64,000 nt of DNA from Gnetum montanum (taxonomy: Eukaryota; Streptophyta; Gnetopsida; Gnetales; Gnetaceae), in NCBI GenBank assembly GCA_015680685.1, contig MNCI01008335.1:216715-280714 (forward strand), in the 5' to 3' direction. Under the pieces are notes generated by a model. The model made no database searches, had not been told where the DNA came from, and saw nothing but the letters and a program-made list of their open reading frames with translations. A program made the translations under genes and the position numbers. This document shows, in pieces, positions 36,536 to 49,285 of this stretch; position 1 is the stretch's first letter, and each line of letters starts with the position of its first letter.

Positions 36536-36860
36536 GTAGTAAAACATAAATTGAGAAGTTAGTATACTCCTATGTTGAGTTCTTCTTTGCAAGACCCTTT
36601 TAGATCTGCACTACTTGAACTATGCTTTTTATTTGTAGTGTGTGCAATCAATATGCATAATATGGTTATGTCATTAAGTGAAAAAAAACCTTATAATTAA
36701 AGTTTGACATGTTTGTCTTTATTTAGGATAGGTTATAACCTATTAGGAAAAGTATATGTTAGGTTTGCATTATGATAATGTTACAAAACAATGACATAAT
36801 ATACAAAGTAATTGTGACATACAACACAAAAATGCCAAACGTAGTGAATATCAAAATGCC
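36536..36860. other. Upstream flank of the response-regulator relic
   Basis: Right target duplication of element 2, then about 320 bp of AT-rich DNA. If the following exon is genuine, this would be its promoter or 5' untranslated region; no clear TATA box or other site is seen. Confidence 0.35.
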
Positions 36861-37201
36861 ATGGTGCTAGCACAAAAATATAACAATGGTTTACATAGAG
36901 TTCATGTGCTTATTGTTGATTATGATGTCTTATGTTTACTTGTATCAAAAAGAAATGCTGGAATCTTGTAATTATAAAAGTATAGTTATGTGTTATTTTG
37001 TTAAGCTTATAGTATGAAATTTCTCTTAAAAATGTTTACCATTAAATTTTGTTTACTTAGTTACAATTTGTGCTAAGGGAAAAAATGCTTTAGATGTATT
37101 GAAGAAAATATGTTTAATCTTGTTGTTATTGATGAGTACATAGTTTTTTCAAGATAGATCAAAGTATGTTATAAAAAATAAGAATACTTTTGATAGGTAA
37201 G

Positions 37202-38050
37202 TGATGAGTAGTGAGGTACCTCTATGCCTAACCATATGAATCCCAAGTGTTCACATGCAATCTGGTCAAACTTCGTAGACCTTAAATTCTTAAGTACGCT
37301 AGTTTCAAGGAAGTGAAATCTAGTTGAAACAATCATTCTCTTCTCAGTTCCACTTATGAGGTACAAGTATATGGTTAAGTGCAACTGAGGTATGTGATTT
37401 TTATCATTTTATATTTTATAAGTTTAATTGCCTAGAACCAAAATGAGAGGTAGAGTAATATAAGATCTTATTCATCTATTGCCTAGATAGCCTAACATAA
37501 GTACCCATTTCCACTCTCTCGACACATCTTGAACACATGTAGTACTGATGGGTTACCAAACATTAAGCATTTCTAGGTTACCAAGTGCTATACATATTCT
37601 CGAAGTCATCGTGCTTGTGTTCATTAACAACTAGAAATTAATTACTTAATGAAAATGCATTAAAGTAAAGTGCATGAATATCAAATGCATTAAAGGAAAC
37701 ATTAATCTATTCTCAATGTTGCAAGGATTATCAAAAAGGTTCATATTTATTCCCATCACACTACAGTGCTTAGGTACATTATTTCTCGAACAAAGATCCA
37801 TACACACTCAAACTCATGCTACAGGCACTCAAAAAATATTCTAACTCTGGAGAAAAAAAACTACAAGAGCTTTGCTATGCTATGATAAAAACTATGAAAA
37901 TTTATATGGAAATCATAAGTCCAAGCACTATATTTATAGGCCAGCATATACCCCGCGATATCAGATATTCGACATCGCATCTTAGGATCTGATATCAGGT
38001 ATCTAATATTGAGGCTTTGATATTGAAGCTAGTTAAAACATGATTCATCA
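37202..38050 (-). repeat. 3' LTR of element 6
   Basis: 849 bp, TGATGAGTAGTG and TTCATCA ends. TATA-like TATATTTATA near 37930. U3 retains GCGATATCAGATATTCG-type palindromes with most CpG lost. Confidence 0.85.
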
Positions 38051-40060
38051 TACCCCCATGACTGAATGAAAACTCATCCTTGAGTGAAGAAGAGGAGGAA
38101 CAAGCTCCTTACAAAATATTGGGAAGGTACAGGATTATTAACTAACATACAAACTAACTTAGATGAAACAAATAAACTCTAAGTGCCTGAGTCTACAGAT
38201 CACAATCTTTTACAAAATTGGATGTTCATGATAAGAGAAGAGAACACCCTGAAGAAAATTGACATCCACTCCTCTAGTAGTTAAAGAGCGAGGAAGAATA
38301 TTCAACAATCATGAAGAGTCCTCGTCACAAGATGCTGCTACTGCTACTTCCTTTATGAGGACAATCCTGCTTCTAGTCTGCACATTTTGTTCATGCTTCC
38401 GATTGTAATCACAAAAAAATCATGGATTAGTGTGTAATGTGTAACATATAGCTTTGAAGTACCTTGTCTCGTCAGTGGTTACACTTGGTTAGGTCATGAT
38501 TGTGATGGATGAATTTTGATAATAGTGTTAGCAAGAAGGTTGAAAAATATGGTGGAAGAGATAAGCAATCCATTAGCAGATTTTTGAAAAGTTCAAACAT
38601 AATAAAACACTTGAGGAGGGTTAAAGAATTCACAACAAAGACAATAAAAAGATTTAACCAAAGAACATTGTAAAGGTGTACACATTAGGATGTCATTGAT
38701 GGGGTAAACAAAAGGCTTTGATTGTAAGAATGTCTAAGGATAAAAAAACTTAACTAACCCAACTAAAAGATATGCAAGTGGATCCTCCCCAAAGCAGGCA
38801 TAGGAATTTTATTATCCTTGCATAACTTTAGACTAAGGAGTTCATGGGCCCTATGGATGATTAATGATTATGGAAGCTTAAGTACAAGAACCCAAAAGAA
38901 ACTACCTAAGAAGTTTGACACATCAGACCAGGACATCCAACAATAACATGAAACTGGTAGTGAGGTGAGACATAAAAAGCAGAAATGGATGAGAGAGTGT
39001 GAAATGGAGTTCCTGATTAAGGTTACATGAAGTTCCTTGTGAATTTTATGGTTAAATGACTTGATAAGATTCATCCTTAGTCCAAACCAAAACCAACCAC
39101 ATTTAGTGACTTTACATCACCATTCTAAGATAAGTCCATCCCCCTGAGAAACAAGAGTGCTTCCACAAAACAACCATCATTCCTTATTAGAGAAGAAAAG
39201 AGAAGTAGGAAGTGAATAAGGGCCTTAGTTAAAGGAGACCTTCAAGAATGGTTAACATGTCTTCCTAGTCCCATAACCAATGTTTGTAGCTTTTTTATTT
39301 TGTCTAAGGGGTGTGCTTTTAATTTCCATCATTTTTTTTCTATTTGATGAGAACCACACCATGCAAATACTTATTCAACTTTCTTTTATTGATCGACATG
39401 CAACCATAAGAAATCCATAAAAATACACATGCACCCAAGTAAGTAGAAAAGCCTAAAGAATACTAAATCCCCTTGAAATCACACCCTATTCAAACCTTTG
39501 AATCCTTTCCAAATCTAGAAACTACCAAAGTCATAAATTTGTTATATTTTTATTAATGAAAAAACGACTGCACATTTCCAAAACAAGGAAAACCATAGAG
39601 TTTATGAATGGGTGGATGTTGTGGACTCACTGCCTGTTGCATGAAAAGAAACCATGTCCTCATTATCTATAACAAAATTCAAAGCTAGAATCTAGACATT
39701 AACAATCAAATAATAAAATAGTACATACCACCATCAAGTAACGAATTATCACTATGCCTAGAACTTATTAAGAAAAAGTTAGAAAATCATGCCAAAATAA
39801 AAGAAAATATAAAAGTGTAAAATATTTAAGAAATAGCAAATGTACTAATGATGTTGTAAAAAAAATTTGAAAATATTAATAACATGAAAATAAGAAGATG
39901 TAAAATAAAGAATGTGTAAAATAAAAAGTTGTAAAACAAAAATGTGTAAAACAAAAAGGATCAAAAACTAAAGAGTTGATTATATAGTTAGCATGGATGG
40001 CCATGTCCCCCACAACTATGTTAAAAGGAGGAGATCCAAAATATTGAGCATGGTTGTTCA
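38051..40060 (-). other. 3' tail of element 6
   Basis: Purine tract region, then sequence homologous in order to the tails of elements 1-3 (the ACACCATGCAA block at about 39356 and an A-rich array at 39840-39960). No intact gene. Confidence 0.55.
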
Positions 40061-40099
40061 TCTGATAAGGTATGTTTTGTATTAGCTAGCTTAGGCTCA

Positions 40100-41400
40100 T
40101 GGAAAGGTTTGACTTGTTGTATGTTAATCGATTATTTTTTGTCTAGGCTCTCAAGTTTGCAAATCATCATGGCCCCGGAAAGAAAAGTTTTATAAATGAT
40201 ATAAGATCCTTCCCACAATGATTGAAACTTGGTTCATTGAGGGACACGTGTGGGGTTCTAGTAGAGAACCTTATCTCCTAGTTGAATTTTTACTTTTCTA
40301 ATTCTAAGGTCATGGTGCTTTTTCTTAAATGCCTTTTACAGTTCATTAGATGACAAGGCTACTAATTAGTTTTCATCTAGCAAGTTGAGACTCATTAATC
40401 CTTCTTTTTTGTGCTAGACTCAAGTCAAGGTTGAGGTCATAGGTTGTTGAAAGTGTACAAAGCTCAAATTGAATAGGAAATGTTGGTAATTTTCCATACA
40501 CAAGCTCATAGAGAGAATAGATTATAGGAAGTTTCCATGTTAACCAATAGGGCCAAAGGGCATCATTGAGTTTTGTGCTCTAGTCTTTCCTATATTTGCT
40601 AACAATTCTTGTTAGAATCCTTGTGATTTCCCTATTGGTAACCTCAGCTTGACCATTGGCTTGGGGGTGGTATGGTGCTATGAGTTTATGTTCAACCCCC
40701 AAATGTTGTATGAGCTTCCGAAAGATAGTGTCTATAAAGTGAATTCCACTATCCAAAATTAATGCACATGGCACACCAAACTTGTTTACAACATTTTTTT
40801 ATACAAACCAAGTATTAGTAGAAGATGTATAGTTGGTGATGGCTGCTACTTCTACCTATTTTGTATAATAGTCAACAACAATTATGATGTATGCCTTTCC
40901 ATTTGACATGGGTGTGATGGGACCCATGAAATCAATGCTCCATATGTTGAATGGTTTCAATGGTTGAATCCATTGTTGAGGTCCCTCCATTTAGACAATC
41001 ATTCCACCATCTCATTGGCAACATTCACAAGAGTGGACATATTTATGAGCATCCTTGAAAATTATTGGCCAATAGTATCCTAGCATTAGGATTTTAATAG
41101 TTATGCATCTCCAAACATATTGGCCCCCACAAGGACCTTCATGAGAATCTTGGAGAGCATGCAATTGATTAGCATCAAGGACATACCAATGAACCAAGCC
41201 ATCAGTGCACACCTTGTAAAGGTGTCCGTTGTTCTCTATGAAGCATTTTACCTAGTGAAGAAACTATTGTTTCTTCCCATGGTCCAACCCTTGTGGCATC
41301 TCTTGGGTGAGAAGATAGGTGAGAATGCCAACCTACCAATTAGGCTCATTGAGAAATTGTTCAATTATAGCCCTAGCAAAGAGGAGTTCATTAGGAAACA
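40100..41400 (-). pseudogene. Integrase of element 6 (broken)
   Basis: The N-terminal zinc part (41012-41212) reads HEGPCGGQ, LGYYWPIIFKDAHKY and CECCQ; the second zinc-binding His is now Gln. The core is in pieces. Frame 40580-40774 has LILDSGIHFIDTIFRKL with the second catalytic Asp, then APYHPQANGQAEVTNREI with the catalytic Glu, and TRILTRIV. The first-Asp region (about 40920-40950) is readable only through stops. Acts in the nucleus to insert element cDNA. Confidence 0.82.
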
Positions 41401-41449
41401 TATCAAATAGTGGGTTCTCCTCCTCTATGTTGTCCCATCATAACTAAGA

Positions 41450-42700
41450 CAAGTGATCAGCAACACATTCTCAATGCTCTTTCAATCTACCATCATGAGA
41501 TCAAATTTCTATAAGATCACTAGCCACCATATGACATGGGGGCTCATCATGGGCTTGTTCATCAGGAAGTGGATGGCACTATGGTCTATGTGCACAAACA
41601 CTTTGTATCCAAGAACATAGTGCCTAAACTTCTCTAGGGCAAACACCACTGCCATCAGTTCTTTTTATATAGTGGTGTGGTTCAATTGTGCATTCACAAT
41701 GCTTTGGCTAGCACACTAGATGTAATATGGATGTTTCTTGTCATTCATTTGCATAAGCATAGCTCCCAAGGCAGATTTGATGCCTCTTTCATAACATAAA
41801 ATAGTTTGGACTAGTTAACTGCTTATAGGATTGGAGTTTCTACTAGTTTCTTTTTCAGTTGTTGAAATGCTTGTTCACATTCCATGATCCAGACAAATGG
41901 AGCATCTTTCTTTATCAGCTCCACCAATCATTTTGCAATTTTAGAGAAATTCTCTATGAATTACTGCTAGTAGCTAGTATGTCCAAGGAATGATTGAACA
42001 TCTTTGATAGTTTCTAGTTGGTGGGTCATTCCTTGGATGACCCCTATTTTTTTGAGGTCGACCTCAATTTTTACTTGTGATATTCTATGCCCCAATACAA
42101 TGCCTTCCTGGACCATCAAGTGACTCTTTTGCCAATTGAGCCTGAGGTTTGTTTTAACACATTGTTTCAGTACTTACTCAAGGCAATCCAAAGCTTTCTC
42201 AAATGTAGCTTCATAAGTGGAGAAGTCATCCATGAAGGCTTCCACACCACTACCAATTTTCTATTGAAAAATGCTTAGGACCAAGCGTTGAAATGTAACA
42301 GAGGCATTGCACAAACCAAAAGGCATCTTGTGATATGCAAAAGTCCCCCAAGGACTTGTGAATGTTGTTTTGGCTTGGTTCTCTAGCGTGATTTGGATTT
42401 GGTTATAGCCACTATAATTGTCTGAAAAAATATAGTAGTAATGCCTAGATATTGTGTCCAATACCTGATTAATGAATGGCAACAAAAAGTGGTCCTTGAA
42501 TGTTGCCATATTCAGAAGCTGAAAATCGATGCAGACCCACCACTTGCCACCTTTCCTAGACATAATAATGAGTGGACTAACCCACTCGCTATCTACAATG
42601 GGATAAATGAACCCCACCTTGAGGAGTTGTTTGATTTCATCCTTGATGATCTACTTTAGTTCCGGGTTCAATCACCTTTGTGACTATCTCTTTGGCTTCA
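41450..42700 (-). pseudogene. Reverse transcriptase and RNase H of element 6 (broken)
   Basis: RT: IYPIVDSEWVSPLIIMSRKG, VCIDFQLLNMATFKDHF, DNYSGYNQI, TSPWGTFAYHKMPFGLCN and TFQRLVLSIF (42261-42617). After a stop come AFMDDFSTYE (the Y/F-x-D-D site, intact), LGHRISQ and FLGHTSY (to about 41950). The KDHFPLPF and PFGLCNA wording is typical of the Athila group. RNase H fragments follow to about 41450, with many stops. Confidence 0.85.
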
Positions 42701-42999
42701 TAGCCAAGTTGGTGTAGATCCGATGTAGGCATATCCTAAGATCAATCCCTGTAAGTTCAAGATATGACCAGTTAAATTCTGCTAACCATTTTTCAATCAC
42801 ATTTAATAATGTCTTTTTTCTATTCTAGAGTAAGACTGACATTGATTATGATTAGCTCTCCATTCTTCAAAAACACATATTCCATGTTGGTTGATAGAGT
42901 TTTTAGTTTAAGGGGCTCTTGCTTGAAATTTTCAGGAATTTCCAACTCTTCCCAATAATTATCATCATTTGCATCATTAGAGAGTCAGTGATGAACTTA

Positions 43000-43790
43000 C
43001 TCTAGTTCATCCATGCCTATGACATATGCACATGTTAGGCTCTCAATTGGTTCTATGCAAAGTCTGCTACTTTTAGAATCATTGATTAGCCATTGAGTGC
43101 CCTCTTATTTTATGGTTGCTACATATAGAAACCTTTGAATTTCTTCTTTTGATACACAATACTTGCATGTAGAGATGGATGTTTATTTTACTACCTATAT
43201 TTTCTGCACACAATTACACCCTATATCACTATACGTGATGCATGGAACTCACTTCTTCTTGATCTCTCTGAATACATTTTCTTTGGATATTTCTAGGGAA
43301 ATATCTCTTATGCCCATTCTTACATCAATGGTGCTTAGCCATGCCCTTCCCATGATGATTGGGAAGTCCCCTTTGTAATTCTCCACCTTGATCATTAGGA
43401 AATTAGTAGGTAAGACCACCCATAGATAATGGTCACAATGTCTTCTACCAATCCCAATGGAATAGTGATGCACTAACCTACCAATTCTAATATGATATTG
43501 CTCTTCTTTAAAGGAGGTAGGTTCCATGTAGTATACATCTCATGAGAGATCAAGTTGGCACTAGAACCAGAATCAATAAGAGCCTCACATGGTTCATTTC
43601 TAGTAATCTGCAAATAAATCAGAGGACTTCTAGGATTTGCAAACTTCTTGGAAAGGTTTCCAACCTAGATCGAATCAAATATGGCATGAGTAAGCATCAT
43701 AGTATGGATCCTAGGTGATGTTTTTTTTGAAGGGGACTCGAAGGAATTTCATATAGAAGAATATGGAGGAACAAGTTTGTCAACTGCAAG
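43000..43790 (-). pseudogene. Aspartic protease of element 6 (broken)
   Basis: Frame 43249-43527 holds LPTNFLMIKVENYKGDFPII, MGRAWLSTIDVRMGIRD and LEISKENVFREIKKK. The D-S-G active site (as DSGSSAN) lies in another frame near 43560. The linker to RT runs to about 43000. Confidence 0.78.
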
Positions 43791-44369
43791 TGTATTTGAG
43801 GGCTTAGGCAAACTACATCGTCAGAAGAAAGGTCTTTACTTTGATCAAGTATTTGAGCCACTCAATTGATGAACTGGTTGTAGATTAATGGCCCTAGTAG
43901 TGTTGCATTGTTGTAGTTGAGCTGGGAGTTCATCCTACATAGGTGGAGCAAGTGGTAGCTATGCAGAGGATGGAGGAAGATGTGTAGAAATAGGAGGAGG
44001 GTAAGGGTAAAAGGTGGTATCCTTTCTTGCATGTGGAGAATGAGTTCAATAATAATTAGAAGGATGGTAGTAAGATTGGAAAGTAAAAACATGACTGGAA
44101 AAGTCATGTGGAGATAGGGGCTACTAAACGCAATACCCATATGGATTAGGTTGTTAGTAAGGGTATTGCTACCTTGGTGATGCCAACGCCCATGACTGTG
44201 GTTGCTACCACTAGTGATATTGCTCATATGGTTGTGGTGGAGTTCCACTTAGATAATACTATTGTTGCTAGTGGAACTAACTAGAATTACCTTAAGGATA
44301 AGGCAATCTTCTAGGTGTTTTCCTTTGTGTGAGTTGTGGATTCAAAGCATACATCCTAGACTCTTGTAA

Positions 44370-46227
44370 GTGTAACACTATGGGGCAACATCCCTTAGGA
44401 TGTTCATATTGGCAGACATCACACCCACCATCATCATCTAATTTACTTTCCAAACTTCTTCTATTACAACAATCTTACTCTTACCTCTTGGAATGGCACA
44501 TTTAACTTCCTTGTGCCTCCTATGCTCATGATCACTACCTTGTTCTTTGAACTCTTCAGAAATTCTTAGGACAACTTGAAATCTGCTATCCATAGAGTCC
44601 CATAACTGATCAACCTTGGCTATAATTTCAAATTGAAATTTTGAAGCAAGAAGGCTTTCCTATTCACCACCCTATCAAGTGTTCATTTTTCCTCACTATC
44701 ACGAAATTGAACCTCCCTCTTGCAAATGGAAGAATCACAATTATACTCTTCTACACTTTCTCATTTTCTCAATTCACCTTCCTCTTTAGCTACCTGCTCA
44801 ATCAATCTTTTAATCTTATGAGCACCTAATTATGACAATCACCCTTAGGCATAGATGCTAAGGGTTCTCCTCATTTCATATCAAAGCCTATCTACAATGT
44901 GGAAAAGTTGATCCAATTGAGAATAACCATTGCTAAGACATTTGTGCATTAAGGAATAGTATCAGCCAATGGTAGCATCCAAGGATTTGTGTGTTCCTTG
45001 TTTTCATCCTTAGATTTGCCTTTTCAAGTTGGACACTCTGGAGTATGTTTGATATTTGTCATTGAATAATTCAAGCATTGTACTCCATTGTCTAATAGAT
45101 TCTGGTTGTAAGGACTAGTACCAGTTTTCTACTTTTTTAATAAGTTTCCTTGGGAACAACTTAAATTTTTGCCACTCATTCTCTATATTTTGTAAGGCAC
45201 ATGCATCTTGAAAAGCTTGGAGATGGTTCTAAGAATAAGAGTTACATCCCCCTTTGAACCCAGGGATATTGTTCATATCTAGCCTCTTGATCTAACTATT
45301 CTTTACATGCCTTGTTGAAATTCATACTACCTCTACAATGTTTACCATACTTTGGGTAGCAAGAAAAGGCTCATCAAGGCTTTGATTTTGGTGCCTACGA
45401 TTCCCTTAAATACCCCTTCGTTCATGGCATCGTGTCTCTCTTGAAAGCCCACACCCCTAGGCTTGCCTTGCTCGATGGTCCCTTTAATCATTTTGGTCCC
45501 ATCAGTCACCTCCATCATGATTGCACCCTCTACAGTTGTGATCAAAACTAGAAGAAGAAGATGATGATGAAGAAGGTAAAGAGGAAGGAGGACTAGCATC
45601 ATCATGATGCCTTCTACCCCCTCTTCGGTAATCATGATCATTATCATGATCTTGTTTCTTATCTGCATTCCTACCTTGACTTGCCTCTTTGGATCCTTCT
45701 TTTTCATTGGATCAATTTTTATCAAAACCAGGATTGTGAATCATGGATTGTAGGTTTTGGTTTTGACCTCATTCATCAAAGTCAAAGAGAGGAATTTCAC
45801 TAAATGAAAAAACCCCAAAGAAGGGCTCTCCACCATCTTTTTGGTACAGTAGGAGTGGGAAATCATTAAATCCTTTTCCCTTTGTAGATTCATGATGTTG
45901 TTCTAGCTATTGATCCCTTAGATGTTGTGCCTCAGTGGGATGATAATCTCTACTGTCACTATCCTGCACAACGTACTCAGTAAGAAGTCCTTGGAGACCC
46001 CATCATATAAGCATTTGTTGGAGCATCACAAGGATAGACTGATCAAGCAACAACACAATGTTGCCTTCCATGTCACGCCACCACAACTATTCTTCTTAAT
46101 GTAGGATGAAGGTGAAATTGGATACATACTCATCAAGATGAGCATATACCACTCGATATTGTTAAGGCACCAGTTAATGTACTTCATCAAACTTGGGTGA
46201 AGAATCACTCCTATGAGAAGAAGACAT
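44370..46227 (-). pseudogene. gag of element 6 (broken)
   Basis: Starts at ATG 46225-46227 (MSSSHRSDSSPKF), then VVYAHLDEYVSNFTFILH, EGNIVLLLDQS, and a low-complexity middle readable in shifted frames (45342-45725). The capsid-like block is near 44850-45100, and the knuckle C-x2-C-x3-H-x4-C near 44390-44430 (CQYEHPKGCC). Many frameshifts. Confidence 0.78.
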
Positions 46228-46387
46228 TTTATGTTAGAGAATAAAAATGCAATCTGCTTTTAAATATTATTGTAGTTATTTTTGAAGTATGATATGACTC
46301 TAAAGCTTATTTCAATGATTTGAATAATTTTTCACTAATCCTAGATAGTGCACGCAACAACCACAAGGTCATCCGCAATGGTGCCAA

Positions 46388-47215
46388 TGATAAGCGATAA
46401 GGTGCCCTACGTCTAATCATACAAATCACAAGCATTCATGCATGATCTGGTCAAACTCCATAGACCTAAAGTTCTTAAGTACACTGGTTTCAAGTGAAAT
46501 CTAGTTAAAATGATTGTGGTCTTCTCAGCCCCACTTGTGAGGTACAAGTATATGGTTAAGTGTAATTAAGGTATGCGATTTTTATCATTTTATATTTTAT
46601 AAGTTTAATCGCTTAAAACTAGAATGAGAGGTAGAGTAATTTAAGATCTAATTCATCTACTGCCTAGCTAGCCTAACACAAGTACCTATTTCCACTCTCT
46701 AGACACATCCTAAACGCATGTAGCACTGCTAGGTTACCAAATGTTAAGTGTTTATGGGTTACCAAGTGCTATAAAGTGGTCGTGCTTGTCTTCATTAAGA
46801 ACTGGAAATTAATTACTTAATGAAAATGCATTAAAGTAAAGTGCATAAATATCAAATGCATTAAAGAAAACATTAATCTATTCTCGGTGCTGCAAAGATT
46901 ATCAAAAGGATTCGTTTTTATTCCCATCACACTACTGTGCTCAGGTACATCAGTGCTCGAACAAAGATTCGTACACATTTAGACTCCTGCTGTGGGCACT
47001 TAGAAAATATTCTAACTCTGGTAAAAACAAATTGCAAGAACTTCGCTATGCTATGACAAAAACTATGAAAAACTATATGGAAATCACGAGCCCAAGTGCT
47101 ATATTTATAAGTCAGCATATACCCCGCGATATCAAATATTCGACATCATGCCTTGGGATTTGATATTGGATACCTGATATATTTAATATTGAGTCTAGTC
47201 AAAACATGATTCATT
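46388..47215 (-). repeat. 5' LTR of element 6
   Basis: Starts TGATAAGCGATAAGG. The decayed primer site lies just left (46369-46387, TTGGCACCATTGCGGATGA on the minus strand). It ends in GATTCATTGA in place of GATTCATCA. Confidence 0.8.
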
Positions 47216-47508
47216 GATAAATTTTTTGATATGTTACAGGTTAAGTAATTTGATTTATTTATATGTATATATTTTAATATTCTTTTTGCTACTTAGTAAT
47301 GTCTATTATTGAAGATAAAGATATTATCAACAAAGCAATTATGCTTGGAGCATGTCAGTATCTTTTAAAACCTTTTCTTTTGGAAAATGTGAAAACTATG
47401 TGGCAGCATATAATCAAAAAAAATTATTTAAAATATTTTTTTTTTGGTGGAAATAAAGTGACTGAAAAAAGTGAAAAAAATGCTAGAGAAAAAGTAGTAG
47501 GAAGATAA

Positions 47509-48232
47509 GAGCAAAGATTCAAAAATAATTCAATGTAGTAAAATTAAAGAAAGGTTTATGGCAAGTGGGCAAATGCTTCGAATAGATGGTAATATGTTTT
47601 GTTTATTTATACATATAGTTGTTTTTTTTAAATTAAGTAATATGTTTTCTTTATTTTAGGTTATTATTAAGTGAGACTTCAAAAGAAATAATACATGAAT
47701 GTGACAATCCTTGGCCTACTTATGTAGATGCATAGCATAATGTTCGAGTAAAAATACTATAAAAAAAGTGTCATAAAAAGTACATATTTGTATGTAAGTT
47801 TTGTAGTTTTAAAAAATATAATGGTTCAAAATTGTGCAGAATTGTCGCCTGTCATTGAAGTGGAAAAATAATTTGCATTTTGATTCTACAAATGTTGATA
47901 GAAATAATATTTATTGTGAACAAGTAACATTAAAAAATGACAACTCTTTAAAGAAATCATGTATAAGATATCATGGAAAATTTTTTGCTTGTGCTAGATC
48001 AAATAGTCATATATAGTATGACTTATCAAATAGAAATGTTGATGAGACTTATCATTTTTATAGCTATGATAGAAATTAACATTTTCCAAATATACATAAA
48101 AAAAATAAAGAATCTTTGTATAATGGTGAGGATGTTATACTAAATGTATGTTATATTTATTTTATTTGTATAGGTGTTTTTTTAAAATACATTAATATGT
48201 TATCTTTATTTAGTATTATTGTCAAATGAACT
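47509..48232. other. Spacer between the response-regulator exon and element 4
   Basis: AT-rich; possibly downstream intron or exon sequence of the split gene. A GT-rich site follows 47590 and a TTTTAG site precedes 47661. A 60-codon frame at 47834-48016 has no motif I recognise, and no Myb-like domain is visible. Confidence 0.35.
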
Positions 48233-49121
48233 TGATGAAGTGCTCATCAGTCGATGTGTCAATTGGGCCCCGTATACACGACCGCGTTGACGTGGCCCCG
48301 TTGATGCATATGTCCATGCGTCTACGTGGTCTCGTTTACGCAGCATCTGTTTTAGCCTATAAATAAGTGTGCTTCCGCCACACTTAGGCATCTTTTTAGC
48401 AATTGTAGCGAATCTCTTGCATTTTGTTCCCACGAGAGTTAGAATATTTTCCAAGTGCCCGCAACAGGTGTGAGAAAGGTGTTCGGCTCTTTATTTGAGC
48501 GCGAATGTACCTGAGCCCATTGGTGTGACCGGCAATAAAGATGAGCTTTTCAAGCATTCCTTGCAACAATTGGATTTAGTCATTTAAGTATTTAATAGTT
48601 TAATATTTCTATGCTTTAAAAATTACTTAAGTTTTCATTGTTATCACTTTAATCGTCATCACTCTTTTATATCTTGTAAAAACCATAAGTAAGACCATCT
48701 CAAATGTAAACCCAACACTTGGCAACCCAATGATGCTTAATGTCTGGTAACTCAATAGTGGTTAGGTGATGCTCAAGATGTGCATGGAAGATGGAATCGA
48801 ATTCTTATGCTAGGAAGAGTTAAAAGATAGATTAGGATAATTATAGATTATGCAATATTCCATTCCTTACATTTCATTCCAAGAATTAGAATTTAGAAGA
48901 TAAAGAGAAAATTCATAAAAATCATTTGCCTCAATCTCACTTAACCATTGCATTAGAACACCACAAGTTAGGTTGGGAAGACAATGACCGTTCTAACACA
49001 AGGTTTAGCTGGTTAGGGTTTGGTGTATGCAAAGTGCTTACAATCTACGGAATTCAACCAAGTCGAGTGTGAATGCCCATGATTCACATGGTTGGGCATA
49101 GGGGTACCTCACCGCTCATCA
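48233..49121 (+). repeat. 5' LTR of element 4
   Basis: 889 bp, TGATGAAGTG start and CTCATCA end. TATAAATAA at 48358-48366 puts U3 at only about 125 bp. R contains CTTTATT (48489-48495) and AATAAAG (48534-48540). Mirror image of the minus-strand LTRs. U3 here has GACGTGG and ATGCATAT dyads and little GATATC. Confidence 0.88.
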
Positions 49122-49140
49122 TTGGCACCATTGTCAGGGA
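49122..49140 (+). promoter_or_regulatory. Primer-binding site of element 4
   Basis: TTGGCACCATTGTCAGGGA directly after the LTR; a mutated tRNA-Asp complement. Confidence 0.85.
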
Positions 49141-49285
49141 CTATTAGTCTTACATGCACCATCTAACCTTAGCAAAATTATCATTCACATCGTTGGAACG
49201 GACCCAGGATAGTAAAATCTATGCATGCTAGGTAGTCTAAGTAAAAAGTAGGGTACACCAATCTGTGGATTATCTAACATCCAAA

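Larger units (their letters stand above)
37202..47215 (-). mobile_element. Element 6: full-structure Athila-like element (dead)
   Basis: LTRs 37202-38050 and 46388-c.47215 enclose, on the minus strand, gag, protease, RT, RNase H and integrase in gypsy order, then a tail with the family's A-rich array (39840-39960) and purine tract. About 10 kb. Right edge and target duplication are imperfect (GTAAG on the left, ATAAA on the right), so age or later change is likely. All frames are broken. It is the only copy here lying wholly within the window, apart from the split element 4, that shows what the autonomous form looks like. Confidence 0.88.
36861..47508 (+). pseudogene. Type-B response-regulator-like gene split by element 6
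   Basis: Three exon-like pieces together cover a CheY-type receiver domain. Exon 1 (36861-36967, ATG at 36861) reads HRVHVLIVDYDVLCLLVSKR, matching the start of type-B ARR receivers (V-L-V-V-D-D-D); one acidic residue is Tyr here. It ends at a GT. Exon 2 (after CTTAG, 37061-37135) reads TICAKGKNALDVLKK and then, one frame over, FNLVVIDEY, where the Asp aligns with the phospho-acceptor. Beyond the 10-kb insertion, exon 3 (after CTTAG, 47297-47508) reads INKAIMLGACQYLLKPF and TMWQHIIKK, the conserved C-terminal receiver block with its K-P pair, then a Lys-rich stretch. The Myb-like output domain is not seen. Family role: phosphorelay output in cytokinin signalling. Frameshifts and the insertion make it a pseudogene. 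Confidence 0.7.

Noticed and set aside
41120-41410. 96-codon plus-strand ORF
   Set aside because: Antisense of the integrase zinc region of element 6.
46388-47220. Perfect target duplication for element 6
   Set aside because: Flanks are GTAAG and ATAAA with an uncertain right edge; not counted as a match.
47834-48016. Further exon of the response-regulator gene
   Set aside because: Readable for 60 codons but without similarity to the Myb-like or linker part that I can see; left undecided and not called.
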